The position numbers were made by a program, and so were the translations under genes. From positions 140,821,503-140,885,502 of the forward strand of contig CM077645.1 in NCBI GenBank assembly GCA_039707465.1: a DNA stretch of 64,000 nt. The letters run 5' to 3'. The notes beneath the pieces are model-generated. The model was not told the DNA's origin. It saw nothing but the letters and a program-made list of their open reading frames with translations, and did no database searches. This stretch comes from Rhabdophis nuchalis. Its lineage: Eukaryota; Chordata; Lepidosauria; Squamata; Natricidae. This document shows positions 1 through 10,927 of this stretch, in pieces; positions within the stretch are counted from its first letter, which is position 1; every line of letters begins with the position of its first letter.

Positions 1-339
1 ATTGCTCCATTGAATATTATACAGATACTGAATAGTTAGTTAACCCATAGTTAACCTTCTTAACCTTCTCAATGAATTTATTGGAGTATAATTGGGAAGA
101 TGTCCAAATATGTGGGACAGATGTTTTCTATTTATGGAGAAACCCATGCCAGCCTGGTCTTCTACAAGCTCAGCAATAGATTGTGAAGAAAGGTCATCAG
201 AATGAAATTTCAGACATAGAGATCAAAAAATAAACTCCAATCTTTGGAAGCTCTTGATTGCATGATCTAATAAAATAAGTCACCACATGTTTGTTGGATC
301 AATCAATTGTGGTGGAGTGATGGAAAAGAATGGGAGAGG

Positions 340-1735
340 AACAGAGGTGCAAGAGAATAGAAGGACATGATAGCAGTGTTCCAACATTTGTGGAGCTGCC
401 ACAAAGATGACAGGGCCAACCTATTTTCCAAAGCACCAAAAGGCAGGACAAGAAGGAATGGATGGAATCTAATCAAGGAGAGAACAATCTATAGCTAAAG
501 AGAAATTTTGATGATCCACCCCAACACATTAGACCTAGGTAAAATGGCCAAATACTATGAAATTTTAGAAACCCAAGGAACACTAAAAACCAAGCAGGAA
601 TTAAGAGACCAGGGAGTGATTATAGACTGGTGGTCATATCTCCAACTACAATCTAAATATAAAAAGGATCAATATGAATTTGGAATTGAAATAGAACCAA
701 AGCAACTAGACAAACTGCTATTAGGTACAGAAGATAAATTAATATCAAGGATATACAATTATTTACTAAATTTTGACATGGCAGAGGAAATAGTAAAAGA
801 AACAATGATGGTCGGGGCTAAAAAATAGGTTATAATATTCAGTTGTCAGATTGGGAAAGAATTTGGAATAAAAATTATACCATAACAAAATCTATTGCGT
901 ACAAAGAAAATCAATACAAAATGTTTTACTGCTAGCATTTAGCCCCCTTGATACTGGCAAAAATGTATCTGAACTTAAATCCAAACTGTTGGAAACGGGC
1001 ACAGGGTGCCTTCTTTCATGCATGGTGGTTATGCTCGAAAGCAAAAAAATATTGGACAAAAATACAAAAACGGTTACAGGAAATTACAAACAGTCAAATA
1101 GAGCTCAAAGCAGAATTGTTCCTTCTGGGGATTATTAAGGGAAAGTATACAAAAGAGATAAAATATTTAATTTTGCACGTAATTACAACAGCAAGAATAG
1201 CACTTACTATGTTAGAAAAGTGATACCATGCTGACAGACTGTTTGATAATTGAAAATATTCTTGATTACGCAAAAATGAATAAATTCACCTTGGAGTTAA
1301 GGAACAAGGAAGACTCAGAATATTATAGAGTTTGGGAAAACTGGTATCAATGGATAAATAATAGGAACATGAAATGTACAGCTTAGAAACATAGATGTAT
1401 TGATATAGGAATAATTATGAATGTATAAAAATGTATTTGAATAGTAAATTGTTATGTTAGTACTGTCAAAAAGGATTGTAACTTATACAAAAGTCTTTTT
1501 GAAGTATTTGTATTTAATGTTTTAAATTTTCAAAAAAAAAAAGAACTAAAGAAAAATTTACTGACAGTGAGAACAATTAACCGGTGGAACTACTTGCCTT
1601 CAGAAATTGTGAGTGCTCCATCACTGGAGGCTTTTAAAAAGAGACTGGACAGCCACTTGTCTGGAATGATTAGGGTCTCCTGCTTATACATGGGGCTCTA
1701 AGGTCCCTTTCAATTCTGTTATTCTGGTTGTTGTA
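340..1735 (+). mobile_element. CR1-type LINE 3' fragment, split by an L1 insertion
   Basis: The two flanks (about 340-494 and 1560-1735) join into one CR1-like LINE 3' end. The left part reads like the end of a CR1 reverse transcriptase region (the cagtgttccaacatttg and aatctaatcaaggagag blocks). The right part carries the C-terminal blocks (gagaacaattaa, ggaactacttgcc) and ends in the CR1-type terminus aaggtccctttcaattctg followed by ttattctg. The same two blocks are contiguous in the copy at 17145-17690, which shows that 509-1545 is a later insertion. The copy has many stops and is inactive. The left boundary is approximate. Confidence 0.75.
509..1545 (+). mobile_element. L1 LINE, 5'-truncated 3' end (ORF2 C-terminus remnant)
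   Basis: Conceptual translation at 508-828 and 948-1223 gives pieces typical of the L1 ORF2p C-terminus: WWSYLQLQSKYKKD in the first, and NLNPNCWKRA followed by FFHAWWLCSKAKKYW (the Cys/His segment) in the second. The pieces are in different frames, so the reading frame is broken. An A-rich tail lies at 1532-1542. Flanks show a 14-bp target duplication, ctaaagagaaattt at 495-508 and ctaaagaaaaattt at 1546-1559, with one mismatch. The element is nested in the CR1 copy and is therefore the younger of the two. About 1.04 kb remains of an element that is normally 6 kb or more. Confidence 0.85.
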
Positions 1736-2040
1736 TCCTTTCCTTAACACTTCCTCTTCTTAGTGACAGTTAAGATTTTTCAGGAATAAAGATCTGATGG
1801 CAGCAAGCTGGTTCTCCCCGGGAGCTATAAAGAACATCCAACAGGGTTGTGGAGGAATGTTTAGAGATCCATCATGGATGTCACAAAGGATGAAGCTTAA
1901 GATACCAGATGTGAAGTCCATGACAGCTTTTTCAATGGACTTGTTTTATTAGGCTGCACAATTACAAAGGACAGTTCTCCTTGCAATCCATGAAAATGCC
2001 AAGAGCTCCCATGAGACCTTATTACACCTAACAAAGAGAA
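1736..2040. other. No recognised feature
   Basis: Stretch between the CR1 end and the (TAA)n array. I recognise no gene, RNA or repeat here; short stop-rich frames only. Confidence 0.5.
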
Positions 2041-2054
2041 GAATACATGCAGCC

Positions 2055-2055
<1 letters not shown>

Positions 2056-2136
<81 letters not shown>

Positions 2137-2138
2137 CT
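2056..2138. repeat. (TAA)n microsatellite
   Basis: About 27 almost perfect trinucleotide units. It abuts, on the minus strand, the 3' terminus of a LINE (next entry), so it probably began as that element's (ATT)n tail. It also creates a false poly-isoleucine reading frame on the minus strand. Confidence 0.95.
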
Positions 2139-2230
2139 TTATTGTCATTGTAATAATAAAATTACAATGAAATTGATTTGAGCGCCAGGTGGAATACAGA
2201 AAGCAGTGACAGCCACAATAGGAATCTCTC
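2130..2230 (-). mobile_element. LINE 3' terminus (acaatgacaataaagatt end), minus strand
   Basis: Read on the minus strand the segment ends in tacaatgacaataaagatt and then an (ATT)n run. This is the 3' end style of Rex1/L2-like LINEs; a related terminus (tgacaataaagttattct) ends the fragment at 6085-6754. No coding part is recognised, so the family is uncertain. Confidence 0.5.
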
Positions 2231-2288
2231 TCCAGGCAAATGAAAAGGCCGACAAATGACAGTTGAAATAAAATGGCCGACAAATGAC
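2225..2288. repeat. Short direct duplication
   Basis: The block ggccgacaaatgacagttga occurs twice, at about 2247-2266 and 2276-2295, separated by a few bases. This is a small local tandem duplication beside the COBL-like remnant. Confidence 0.7.
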
Positions 2289-2302
2289 AGTTGAAAAGGA
2301 TC

Positions 2303-2749
2303 AATTGTACTTTGTCTTTTATTATCCATTTCTTCAAATCTGTTTGGCATTTTAGGAGTTGGTGGAAGAGAAGCACATCTCTTTTTCTTTTTTGTTTCTT
2401 GTTGCAATGAACTTTGAGGAATCGCACTTGGCATTTTTTCTTCTCTCTCAGCTTTCCCAATAGAAAAGGATGGAATAACTGGTAGGGGTGGTGCTCTCCG
2501 CTTCTTCATTTCAATTCTTGCAGTTGCCCTTGTATATTCCCAAGAGATAATGATGGTGCCACCGTTACAGAACATAAACTTTGTGAAGAATCTGCGATCA
2601 TTGTTTCATCAAGGTTTTGTTTATGATACAACCTAGGTTTTAAAAATTCTCCACTACCCAGATCTAGGCGTCATCTTGAGGATTTCTCTGCCTGAAAGTT
2701 GTTTTCCTTACTTGTCCTAAAAAATCCGAGGAATCCTTTTTTTTTTTTT
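2303..2749 (-). pseudogene. COBL (Cordon-bleu)-like exon remnant
   Basis: On the minus strand, conceptual translation gives KKKGFLGFFRTSK, then about 40 codons on VAPSLSLGNI, then after a frame change MKKRRAPPLP, KKKKRCASLPPTPKMPNR and NKRQSTI. Vertebrate COBL, an actin nucleator, has the same order: a KKKFLGFF block, a GPSLSLGS block, then two lysine-rich KRAP repeats followed by an NRKSTM-like block. The order and spacing make chance similarity unlikely. It is broken: a TGA stop at 2671-2673 (minus strand) and a one-base frame change near 2510-2520, just before the first KKRRAP. No splice sites were verified. It could be a degraded exon of a duplicated gene or part of a retrocopy. The family assignment rests on remembered motifs and needs a protein search. 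Confidence 0.55.
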
Positions 2750-2942
2750 ACTGATGTGTCACAACCAGTTGATATGTTTGTTTCTCAATAATTCACAGTA
2801 GGTTCAAAGCGAGTTTTTGATGGAAAAGTCTGCTGTGACACCAGGAGCTCAAAGCCGCTGCGCCTAAGCGCGCCGCCATCTTGGATGGGAAAAAATGCTG
2901 CCCTCTTTAAAACATCTGTATTTAAGCAAATATTATACAATG

Positions 2943-2986
2943 GATATCATGATCTCCTGAATTATCATTCAGGAGATCATGATATC
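2943..2986. repeat. Perfect 19-bp inverted repeat (hairpin)
   Basis: Arms gatatcatgatctcctgaa (2943-2961) and ttcaggagatcatgatatc (2968-2986) are exact reverse complements with a 6-nt loop. It lies inside a 60-codon frame (2885-3067) that I do not recognise. Confidence 0.85.
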
Positions 2987-3089
2987 TCCCATAAAGATCA
3001 ATTTGACATCTACCACAATGATGTTCCAGAAGTCTTTAAAAAGTTGGCTGTTCTCCCAGGCTTTTGAATAGGATATGTATGGAGTTCAA

Positions 3090-3720
3090 CTGATTATGTT
3101 TTCTATTATAGAGAGCGTGTTTGTCCAGATGCATGGGAATTCCTCTTTTTTATTGTTTTCTGTATTTTCTGTAAGCGGCCCAGAGTCATTCTGGAGACAG
3201 GCTAAATATCATGCAGTAAAATGAAATGTGGATTATTTTTTTAATGTTGGTTCTATTTTCCAGGATTGCATACTTTTCCTTATTTCGTTTATACACAGAA
3301 TACATAATGAGAAATGCTGCAGAATAAGCTATTAGGATTCGAAAAAAAATTCTCTAACAATCTCAAAAATGTTGTTGATAGCACCAGGATGGTAGGAAGT
3401 GAGAAAAACCTAATGACGCCTCTAATTGAAGTTGAAAAAAAGCAAGTGTAAAAGCTAAGTTGAACTTCTGTTCGCTATTAAACACGTAAATAATTATATC
3501 GAATAGGTATTGTCCAAATGAAAGGAGACAAAACTAAGCTGGTCACAGACTTTATTCTACATTCAAAAATCCAAAAGCATGGTGACTGTAACTATGAAAT
3601 AAAGATACTTGGAGAAAGACTGTGACAGATTTAGATGAAATATCTAATTGTAAATACATCACACTGACAACAAAGGTATAAATTGTCAAGACTATGGTTT
3701 TCCTTTTTGTAATCAAAATT
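3090..3720. other. Mostly unrecognised sequence
   Basis: Around 3165-3200 the phrase taagcggcccagagtcattctg resembles the 3' end of an L2/CR1-like LINE, but too little is left to assign. I see nothing else in this stretch. Confidence 0.35.
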
Positions 3721-3742
3721 TTGGACCATATGAAAAACTGAA

Positions 3743-3815
3743 GAAAATAATAATAATAATGATAATAATAATGATGATAATAATGATAATGATGATGATG
3801 ATGATGATGATGATG

Positions 3816-3865
<50 letters not shown>

Positions 3866-3968
3866 CCTTGACACTTCCTAGGTCCTTGGTTAGAACTCGA
3901 GCTGTTGAGCTACCAACCAGCCCCAAAGGCTGTGAATCTCACCAAAGATTAACATAATAATAATAATA

Positions 3969-4015
<47 letters not shown>

Positions 4016-4042
4016 AATAATAATAACAACAACAACAACAAC
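3743..4042. repeat. Compound (TAA)n/(TGA)n/(CAA)n microsatellite
   Basis: Two trinucleotide blocks (3743-3866 and 3951-4042) made of TAA, TGA and finally CAA units, separated by about 85 bases of ordinary sequence that includes aactcgagctgttgagc. The mixed units look like point-mutated descendants of one array. They generate spurious poly-Tyr/His/Val/Ile reading frames on the minus strand. Confidence 0.9.
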
Positions 4043-4043
4043 A

Positions 4044-4700
4044 ATTCCAGAAGGAGTTGGACAATTTGGACAGAAAAACAAGGAAGCTTATGATAATGAA
4101 TCATGCTTTGCACCCTAAAAATTATTTTGACCGATTATATCTACCAAGAGCCGAGGGTGGTCGAAGACTCCTACAAGTAAAGCAGACTGTGGAAGAAGAA
4201 AGACACAGCTTGAATGATTACATCCAGAAAAGTGAAGAACCAATGATTAAGGAAGTAAATAAAGGAGGCCTTTTCAAGACAACTAAGTCAAAAGCTGAAT
4301 ATAAGAAAGAAGTAATTGAGAAGTTAGCTGAAAATTGAAAAAGCAAAGCTATGCATGGCCAATACTTGAAAAATATTGAAGGCAAAGCTGACCAAAAACT
4401 AACTTTGAACTGATTAAGATCAGGAGTACTGAAAAAAGAAACAGAAGGCTTTATTTTGGCAGCTCAAGAACAAGCCTTAGCCACAAACTGCATGAAGGCA
4501 AAAATTCAACATGTCACAAATGTCGCCTCTGTAATGAGAAAGATGAGACAGTTGGCCACTTGATCAGTGGGTGCAGCAAAATTTCACAAACTGACTACCT
4601 ACAACACCATGACCGTGTTGCTAAGGTCATTTGTACAATACCAATAGTAGATTTTTTCAATATGGTAGAGGTTACAAACAGAATACAAGCAGGGGAGAAC
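4044..4700 (+). mobile_element. R4/Dong-like LINE fragment (zinc-knuckle region)
   Basis: Translation at 4057-4338 gives LDRKTRKLMIMNHALHP followed by RLYLPRAEGGRRLL, a segment found downstream of the reverse transcriptase in LINEs with a restriction-like endonuclease. After a frame break, 4528-4640 translates to CRLCNEKDETVGHLISGCSK, a CCHC knuckle of the kind that precedes that endonuclease. The match to the R2/R4/Dong group is from memory of the family; R4 versus another member is uncertain. Frameshifts and stops show a dead copy. No endonuclease catalytic region is visible downstream. Confidence 0.65.
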
Positions 4701-6080
4701 AGTTTCATCTCAGAGTTCAAAGCAGACAGAATCTTAAGTTTCTGTTTCAATTCTTTGCACACTCAGATCTGTTTAAGCTCCCATTGGCTGACCTTGCTAT
4801 GCCATGCCAATTCATTGGCTGACCTTGTTCCCATGTCTTTCCCAGTCACAAATATTTTAACAAAAGCATGAGCTTATAGAACTCCAAGTTAGTGGCAGAC
4901 AATCTGTCAAGTCACATACAAAAAAAACCACAAGTGTTCCCTTACTATATATAGAAAGGAGAGTACAATCAACATCGCACCAACAAGTAGAACACCATAG
5001 CAGAAATAACTGAACTAATGACTAAGCGACATTGGTGCATATCTCCTGTGTGTACTTAGCCTAGCATACATAGCCTAGAGAAGGAAAATAAAGCTGTTCT
5101 CTTTACATAATGAGAAGAATGAAGATTCTTGTAGTACTCAAATTGTACTACAGGTAATATGACTGGTGCTTACAGCCCCATGGAAAATAATTAAGAGACA
5201 GAAATTAGCACGGAAGTAATTTTGGTCCCTATTGATTCTTCCAACATTATAAACCATTGTATGTAGATTCTATTTCATACCTCTCTGATGCAGGATGTAA
5301 TTTCTTTAAAGGTATGCATTAAAGGGGTGCTTTAAATAACCTGTAATATGCACAATCTATGCCATTGCTAGCAGTAAAAAGTTACAAAACAGGCTTTGAG
5401 TCTTTCAGCTAATGATTACCTGTTCAGTGAATTGTTACACAAACCAATTTCAACATCAGCCATTTTCTTGTCCCCTCACTGAATCTCCTTAAATTGTATT
5501 TCAAGGAAGCAATTTGGCTGATGATGGGATGGGCTTGGGTAACTCATGTCAACTCTCTGCAAAATTGTCTCTTTTGGGAACATTAATGATTCCTTTTCTC
5601 ATTTGCCATTTTTGGACATGGTTAAGAATATTGTCAGGAGAGGTAGCAATGAAAAGTTTTAAAGGGAAACTCTGGGTCTATGCGTGAAGAACCTTTATTA
5701 AGATTATGGTTCTCCATAATGAATCAGGTTCAATGATTAAAGATCTATGTTCTTGATTGTGTACTTAGTTTAAGAAAGAAAATAATAAGGGAAAAATAGT
5801 ACACAATGCATGTATTTCTTGCTTCTTGAGGTTTGCCTCTAAACCCAATCCTAAAATTAGGACAATTAATAAAATGACCACTTATACTAACAACCATTAA
5901 AATAATTAGTGAAAGCAAATGGGAAAATATCAAAGAAAATGGGAAAATATCAAAGAAACAAAAGCATAAGAAGTCATATGTCAAGAGTTGCAAAGGAAAA
6001 AAAGAAATTGGACCCAGGCCATCTGCCTGAGTTGTGAGATGAGAAAATGGTGTCCATGATCATTAAAACACCAACCCTTT
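4700..6080. other. AT-rich sequence, no recognised feature
   Basis: No coding frame, RNA or repeat family recognised. A 20-base direct repeat (gggaaaatatcaaagaaa) occurs at about 5920-5960. The rest reads as ordinary intergenic or intronic sequence. Confidence 0.5.
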
Positions 6081-6084
6081 TCTT

Positions 6085-6754
6085 TATGTATTGTGCACAC
6101 TACTCTTGTAGAAAAAAGAAAAAAGATTTCATTCATTCTGCATTTCCTGCATCGGTTGAGGAGAGCACAACTTTATCCTTCTATCCTGGTCACTTTTTAC
6201 AGAGGCACAATTGAGAGTGTTTTAACAAACTGCATCACTGTTTGGTTTGGGGACTCAAATAGAAAGTCCATACAGAGAGTGGAAAGGACAGCTGAGAAAA
6301 TTATAGGAAGCTCGCATCCTCTCATTCAGGATACTGCATATAAATGCTATGTGCTAAGAGCACAAAGCATTGCTAGAGACCCCACACACCCACTTTATGT
6401 TCTGTTTCTGTTGTTCCCCTCTGGGAGGAGGTTTTGAAGTATTTCTAGCAGGATTACCAGATTCTGTAACAGCTTTGTACCTTATGCCATCCATCTGGTA
6501 AACTTGCAAGATTTGTTTCTCTCGTCATGTGCATGTATACATCCAAACTAGACTGTGTTGTTTCTCCATGTCATATAATATATGTGGGTACATGCATAAT
6601 TTTGTATTTATTTATTTATTTAATCTTGTCATGTTTATGTAGTGTATATTAGAGGCAGAGATGCTTTGAGAGCTGTATACAACACAATTTCATTTTAATA
6701 TATGCAGTGTACATTCCAAGTGACAATAAAGTTATTCTAGATTAGATTAGATTA
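6085..6754 (+). mobile_element. Rex1/Babar-like LINE 3' fragment
   Basis: The frame at 6093-6437 encodes a typical LINE reverse transcriptase C-terminal segment: LHRLRRAQLYPSILVTFYRG, then TIESVLTNCITVWFGDSN and, near the end, LFLLFPSGRRF. Downstream is a short 3' UTR ending in gacaataaagttattctag and a (GATTA)n tail at 6737-6754. The pattern fits Rex1/Babar or a related Jockey-superfamily LINE; exact clade is inferred. 5'-truncated. Confidence 0.65.
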
Positions 6755-7460
6755 ATTGGATTTATATGCCACCCTTCTCCCAAAGGACTCAGGGTGGCAT
6801 ACAACATAAGAGACATATAGTACAAAAGTTAAAAAGATATTAAATAAAAAATCCAATAAGCAATAAATTAATAGACATTATAAAACAAATTATAATTGGA
6901 ATTAAAATTAATACGTTATTTTGTTCAGGCCAGGCTGGCTTGCTGGAAGAGCCAGCTTTTTAGGGTGCACTGGAAGGACGGGAGGACGGGAATTATGTGA
7001 AGCTCCAGGGGTAGCTCATTCCAAAGGGGAGGCAGTCCCACAGAGAAGGCTCTCCCCCTGGGGTTTGCCGGCCAACACTGTCTGGCTGACGGCACACTGA
7101 GGAGGCCAACTCTGTGGGATCGTACTGGACGATGGGAGGCTACCGGTGGCAGTAGGTGGTCTCGCAAATACCCTGGGCCTAAGCCATGGAATGCTTTAAA
7201 GGTCATAATTAGTACCTTGAATCGCACCCGGAAAACAACCGGCAACCAGTGCAGGCCGCCTAAAAGGGGTGTGACATGGGAGCACCTAGGTACCCCCATG
7301 ATAACCCGTGCTGGACCAGTTGAAGCCTCCGGGTGCTCTTCAAGGGCAGCCCCATGTAGAGAGCGTTACAGTAGTCCAGGCAAGAAAGGACGAGGGCATG
7401 AGTGACTGTGCACAGGACATCCTGATCCAGAAAGGGGCACAACTGACATACCAGGCGAAG
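6755..7460 (-). mobile_element. L2-like LINE 3' fragment
   Basis: Read on the minus strand, coding remnants include THALVLSCLDYCNALYMGLPL (7260-7442), then HVTPLLGGLHWLPVVFRVRFK and LPPLWNELPLELHII (6925-7299), followed by the 3' UTR motif cctgagtcctttgggagaag. These blocks are colinear with the intact element at 53106-57690. The two frames are joined by a frameshift near 7280. It is 5'-truncated; next to the break lies a short (AAGTCT)n run at 7457-7478. Confidence 0.8.
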
Positions 7461-7479
7461 TCTAAGTCTAAGTCTAAAT

Positions 7480-8620
7480 TTTATTCACATAGCTGTGGCT
7501 ACCATCTTTCCTTGTTTAACCAGCTTAATAAATGTACCAAGCCGTGGAATAGGGACCAGGAAAATCTGTTTTGCAGATAGACGCTTTTCCATCAGGAAGA
7601 CATTGCTGACTTGGATACAGTATAATTCATTTACTGCTATCTTGTAGTCAATATTGTATAAAATACCTCTAGTTAATATATTAAGGAAATGATACTTTAT
7701 ACACTTATTCAGTAGAACTTGCTGCTTACCAAATACAATTTCCTTCTCTTTCATTGTCATGCAGCTCTATACCTTTCTGGTCACAAGTGAGTTTTGTTGC
7801 AAATTTTTTTGGGAGGGGGGAAGAGCAAGAATAAAAGTTTGAAAAACTGGAGCAAGAGAGCTGTAAGGGCAAACATTGTAAAATGGTAATGCATTGTGGA
7901 AATTAAAATATCAATTTCAGTGGCCTTTGGAATAATGGATAAAGTGAAGTTGAGTTCATATCTTTTATGGATGGACCTATTTCTGAGTTTATAGCTGAAT
8001 AGCTTGAAGTTTGTCACCAAATATCAGCTTACAATAAACAAGATACATTTCTTGGCTAGGATTCTATTAAGATGTAAGTTTAACCATTCTAAAAATTACA
8101 TTAAAAAAGAAATCTCTGTCTCCATGAAGAATGCATGTGCTCTATTATGTATTTGTTTCTGATATCCTATTTTCAGAGAAGAAAAAATGCATTTAGTTTC
8201 ATCTTTTCCCTAGCCATGGATTAGAAGAAATGATTTATGTACAGCATTACTGTGCGACTTTTATGGGTGATGTTATCTCATAAATTTTAGCTCATATCCC
8301 AGATGCTGCCCTTTTCACGTTTTTTTTTTTTTTTACAATGGGAATATTTTAACATTTTAAGGAATGGAGTTATTGCATACTTGTTTTCTGCTGGTTGTGC
8401 ATTATTTGTTGAAATGTCTGCTTTTATAAATAAAAATATGTACACCTGCAACTATTTGTATTATATATTGGAACAATTTCTGCTGACAAGATGGGCCTTG
8501 TAATTTGTGAGTGTAGTTATCTGTTTGTATGTTCAAAGATGACTCTTCACTAGGACAGAGCAGAAAAAGCAGATCTTGGACCTGGAATTATATATAAATC
8601 TTAGACTTAAATCTCAATTG
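7480..8620. other. No recognised feature
   Basis: AT-rich stretch with short stop-limited frames on both strands. Nothing recognisable. Confidence 0.5.
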
Positions 8621-8621
8621 G

Positions 8622-9090
8622 AGCATTTACCTAGCTATCTGTGGGATCGGATCCTGCCTCATACATCCTCACGGCCGATTCGCTCCCACAGAGAGGGACT
8701 TCTCCGGGTGCCGTCCACTAGACTTTGTCAGCGGGCGACGCCCAGGGGAAGGGCTCTCTCTGTGGCGGGCCCAGCCCTCTGGAACGACCTTCCCCCTGAC
8801 ATTAGAATGACCACGGACCTCTGCTCCTTCCGTCTAAAATTAAAAACATATCTTTTCTGTCTGGCCGGCCTAGGATAGTCTCTCTGTCTATGGGGTATTA
8901 TATTTCATTGGGAATGTTATTTTAGTTTAACTTAGTTTTAATGGGGATTTTTAGCACAGGTATAGGTTTAATTTGTTTTTAAATGTTTGTATATTTGCTG
9001 TTTTTTATTCTTCCTGTGCACCGCCCCGAGTCCCTATGGGGAGAGGGAGCGGTCTACAAGTATTAAATATTATTATTATTATTATTATTT
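8622..9090 (+). mobile_element. L2-like LINE, 5'-truncated 3' end
   Basis: Translation from 8625 gives LPSYLWDRILPHTSSRPIRS and ends TYLFCLAGLG, the C-terminus of the same L2-like ORF that is intact at 53304-56414. The 3' UTR contains caccgccccgagtccctatg and the copy ends in (TATTAT)n at 9067-9089. It is close in sequence to the intact copy, suggesting a young age. Confidence 0.85.
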
Positions 9091-10740
9091 AGATCCTATC
9101 AACATAGTGCAGATGTTTGCTTACTAATGTTGAATTACATGTCCTAAACAGCCAACATGTTATCTTGAATTAGCCTCCACTGAGCAGATAATTAAATATT
9201 CTATTACCACAAATATATATATATTTCTTGTCTACTACTATGCAGTCACTTGTCCTTCATGTTCTTTTGTCATTCACAAGCATTTGCCTTGATATTTTTG
9301 CAGCTCTATCCTAAACCATATTTAACAAATTTCCTTGCACATAATTTGCTATTTCCATACTACTCACTGACATTATGATTACCAGATTTCAGAAAGCTGA
9401 GCACATTCAGTTGTTTATGAGAAGTGAAGCTATATTTAATTTTCCCCATTGCAAATGCGCTTCTCATCAGTTATTTATTTCAGAAATATGATATTCACAT
9501 TGGTTACGGATAATAGTGATCCATCTGTAGACACAGCTGTGTGGTGATACAAGGAACCATATATTTTACCAAAAAGAGGACAACATGTCAATGAAAATAA
9601 AGCACAACTAATATTTAGGTTGACTTTCAGATGCCCTTCAAAATTGCCTTTGCTATTGTATTGTTCATTTGACTGCTCCTCTGTGTGTTTTTACTTCGAT
9701 ACTCTATTCCAGTATATAGATTAGCCAAATTCTTGTTCTGAACAGCTTTATGAAGGGGGTGGGTGGGAACCCCTTGGATGTCATGAACAAAATTTGCCAC
9801 AGAATTATTGGCTAAGGCTTATAGAAACTGCATTTCTCCAAAGATAGCCATGTTCATTTATTGCTAAACATTATTTGGCTGTTTAAGGGGAAATAAAAAT
9901 AGATCATAATTCCCCTGTTAAGCATCTTTACCCTGGAGACTATGCCTGTTGACTACTGTCTCTCAAAATGCACTGCAGATTTTTACCTTATTTATTACAT
10001 TTCTAAACCACCAAATCCCTGCAATTTCTCAGTTCAAAGAGACACAATTTAAAAATGAAGACAAACATGCCCTTGAGTCATGCTCAGTTCTGGATGGTTA
10101 CTTAGACACAACCATGCCTTACTTGTAGTAAGCATCTGGAAGTAGCTTGCTGATCACTTTTCTCGGGAGTTTTTAAGTGTCCCTATGTATCTGACAGTGA
10201 GGCAGGAACCATCAGTTCAAGCTTCATATAACAGAACTGTTATATGAACAGGGAGCAGGTGCGCCCCAGTTTCAAGACTATGAAGCAAATGGCTAATGTC
10301 TGTTGGCTCCATAGAGAAGGAAAGGCTTACATTTTAAAATGTAAAGCATGTCTATGCATGCACGCACATACACACACCACACAAAGGACTTGATTTCTGT
10401 GCTCTGCAGTAGTTACATTTGCATTTATATAGTTTCTATCTTGTTTACAACAAGGGAGTATGTATGCCTGGGTCATGTCTGTGAGGGTCTTCTGTAAGCA
10501 AGTTCCTGAAGCTGGGATTAAGTACCTGGAGGACTGAGATTTATTGCCATGCAAGGTATCAGGCACTAGCCTGCAGGTAGTCTCCCATTCAAACACTAAT
10601 TAGCTGAAGGGCATTTCATCAAAAAGACAAAGCATGTGTTAGAATGTCACAATGCAAATTATATCCACTACATATTTGTGTGACATTGTGACACATATAC
10701 AAGGGGGGGGGGAGATTTTGCATCATGACATTGAAGTATA
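9091..10740. other. No recognised feature
   Basis: Ordinary AT-rich sequence with no recognised gene or repeat family. A run of nine G residues lies at about 10705-10714. Confidence 0.5.
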
Positions 10741-10746
10741 TGTTTC

Positions 10747-10796
10747 TTTGTGTGTGTGTGTGCATGTGTGTGTTTGTGTGTGTGTGTGTGTGTGTT
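10747..10796. repeat. (TG)n microsatellite
   Basis: Imperfect dinucleotide array interrupted by gcatg and ttt. It is followed at once by a fragment (ttttgagctgatcaata) of the 3' end of the hammerhead-bearing repeat on the minus strand. Confidence 0.9.
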
Positions 10797-10834
10797 AGGT
10801 TTTTGAGCTGATCAATAACACAAATATATATATT

Positions 10835-10927
10835 CTATGTAAGTGGCAGGGCAGATTTTACATGGAATTTTGTAGACCCTTGGCTGTTACAAAATTCCAT
10901 GTAAAATCTGCCCTGCCACTTACATAG
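10835..10927. repeat. Perfect 40-bp inverted repeat within a Penelope-like element
   Basis: The left arm (10835-10874) is the exact reverse complement of the right arm (10888-10927), with a 13-nt spacer. The right arm encodes YKIPCKICPATYIG, part of a GIY-YIG domain, so the left arm is an inverted partial copy of the same coding sequence. Head-to-head arrangements like this are known for Penelope-like elements. Confidence 0.9.

Noticed and set aside
1897..2460. 187-residue minus-strand frame with a poly-isoleucine run
   Set aside because: Produced by the (TAA)n array; the flanking parts are out of frame with the COBL-like remnant.
3552..4081. Poly-Tyr/His and poly-Ile/Val frames
   Set aside because: Trinucleotide microsatellite artefacts.
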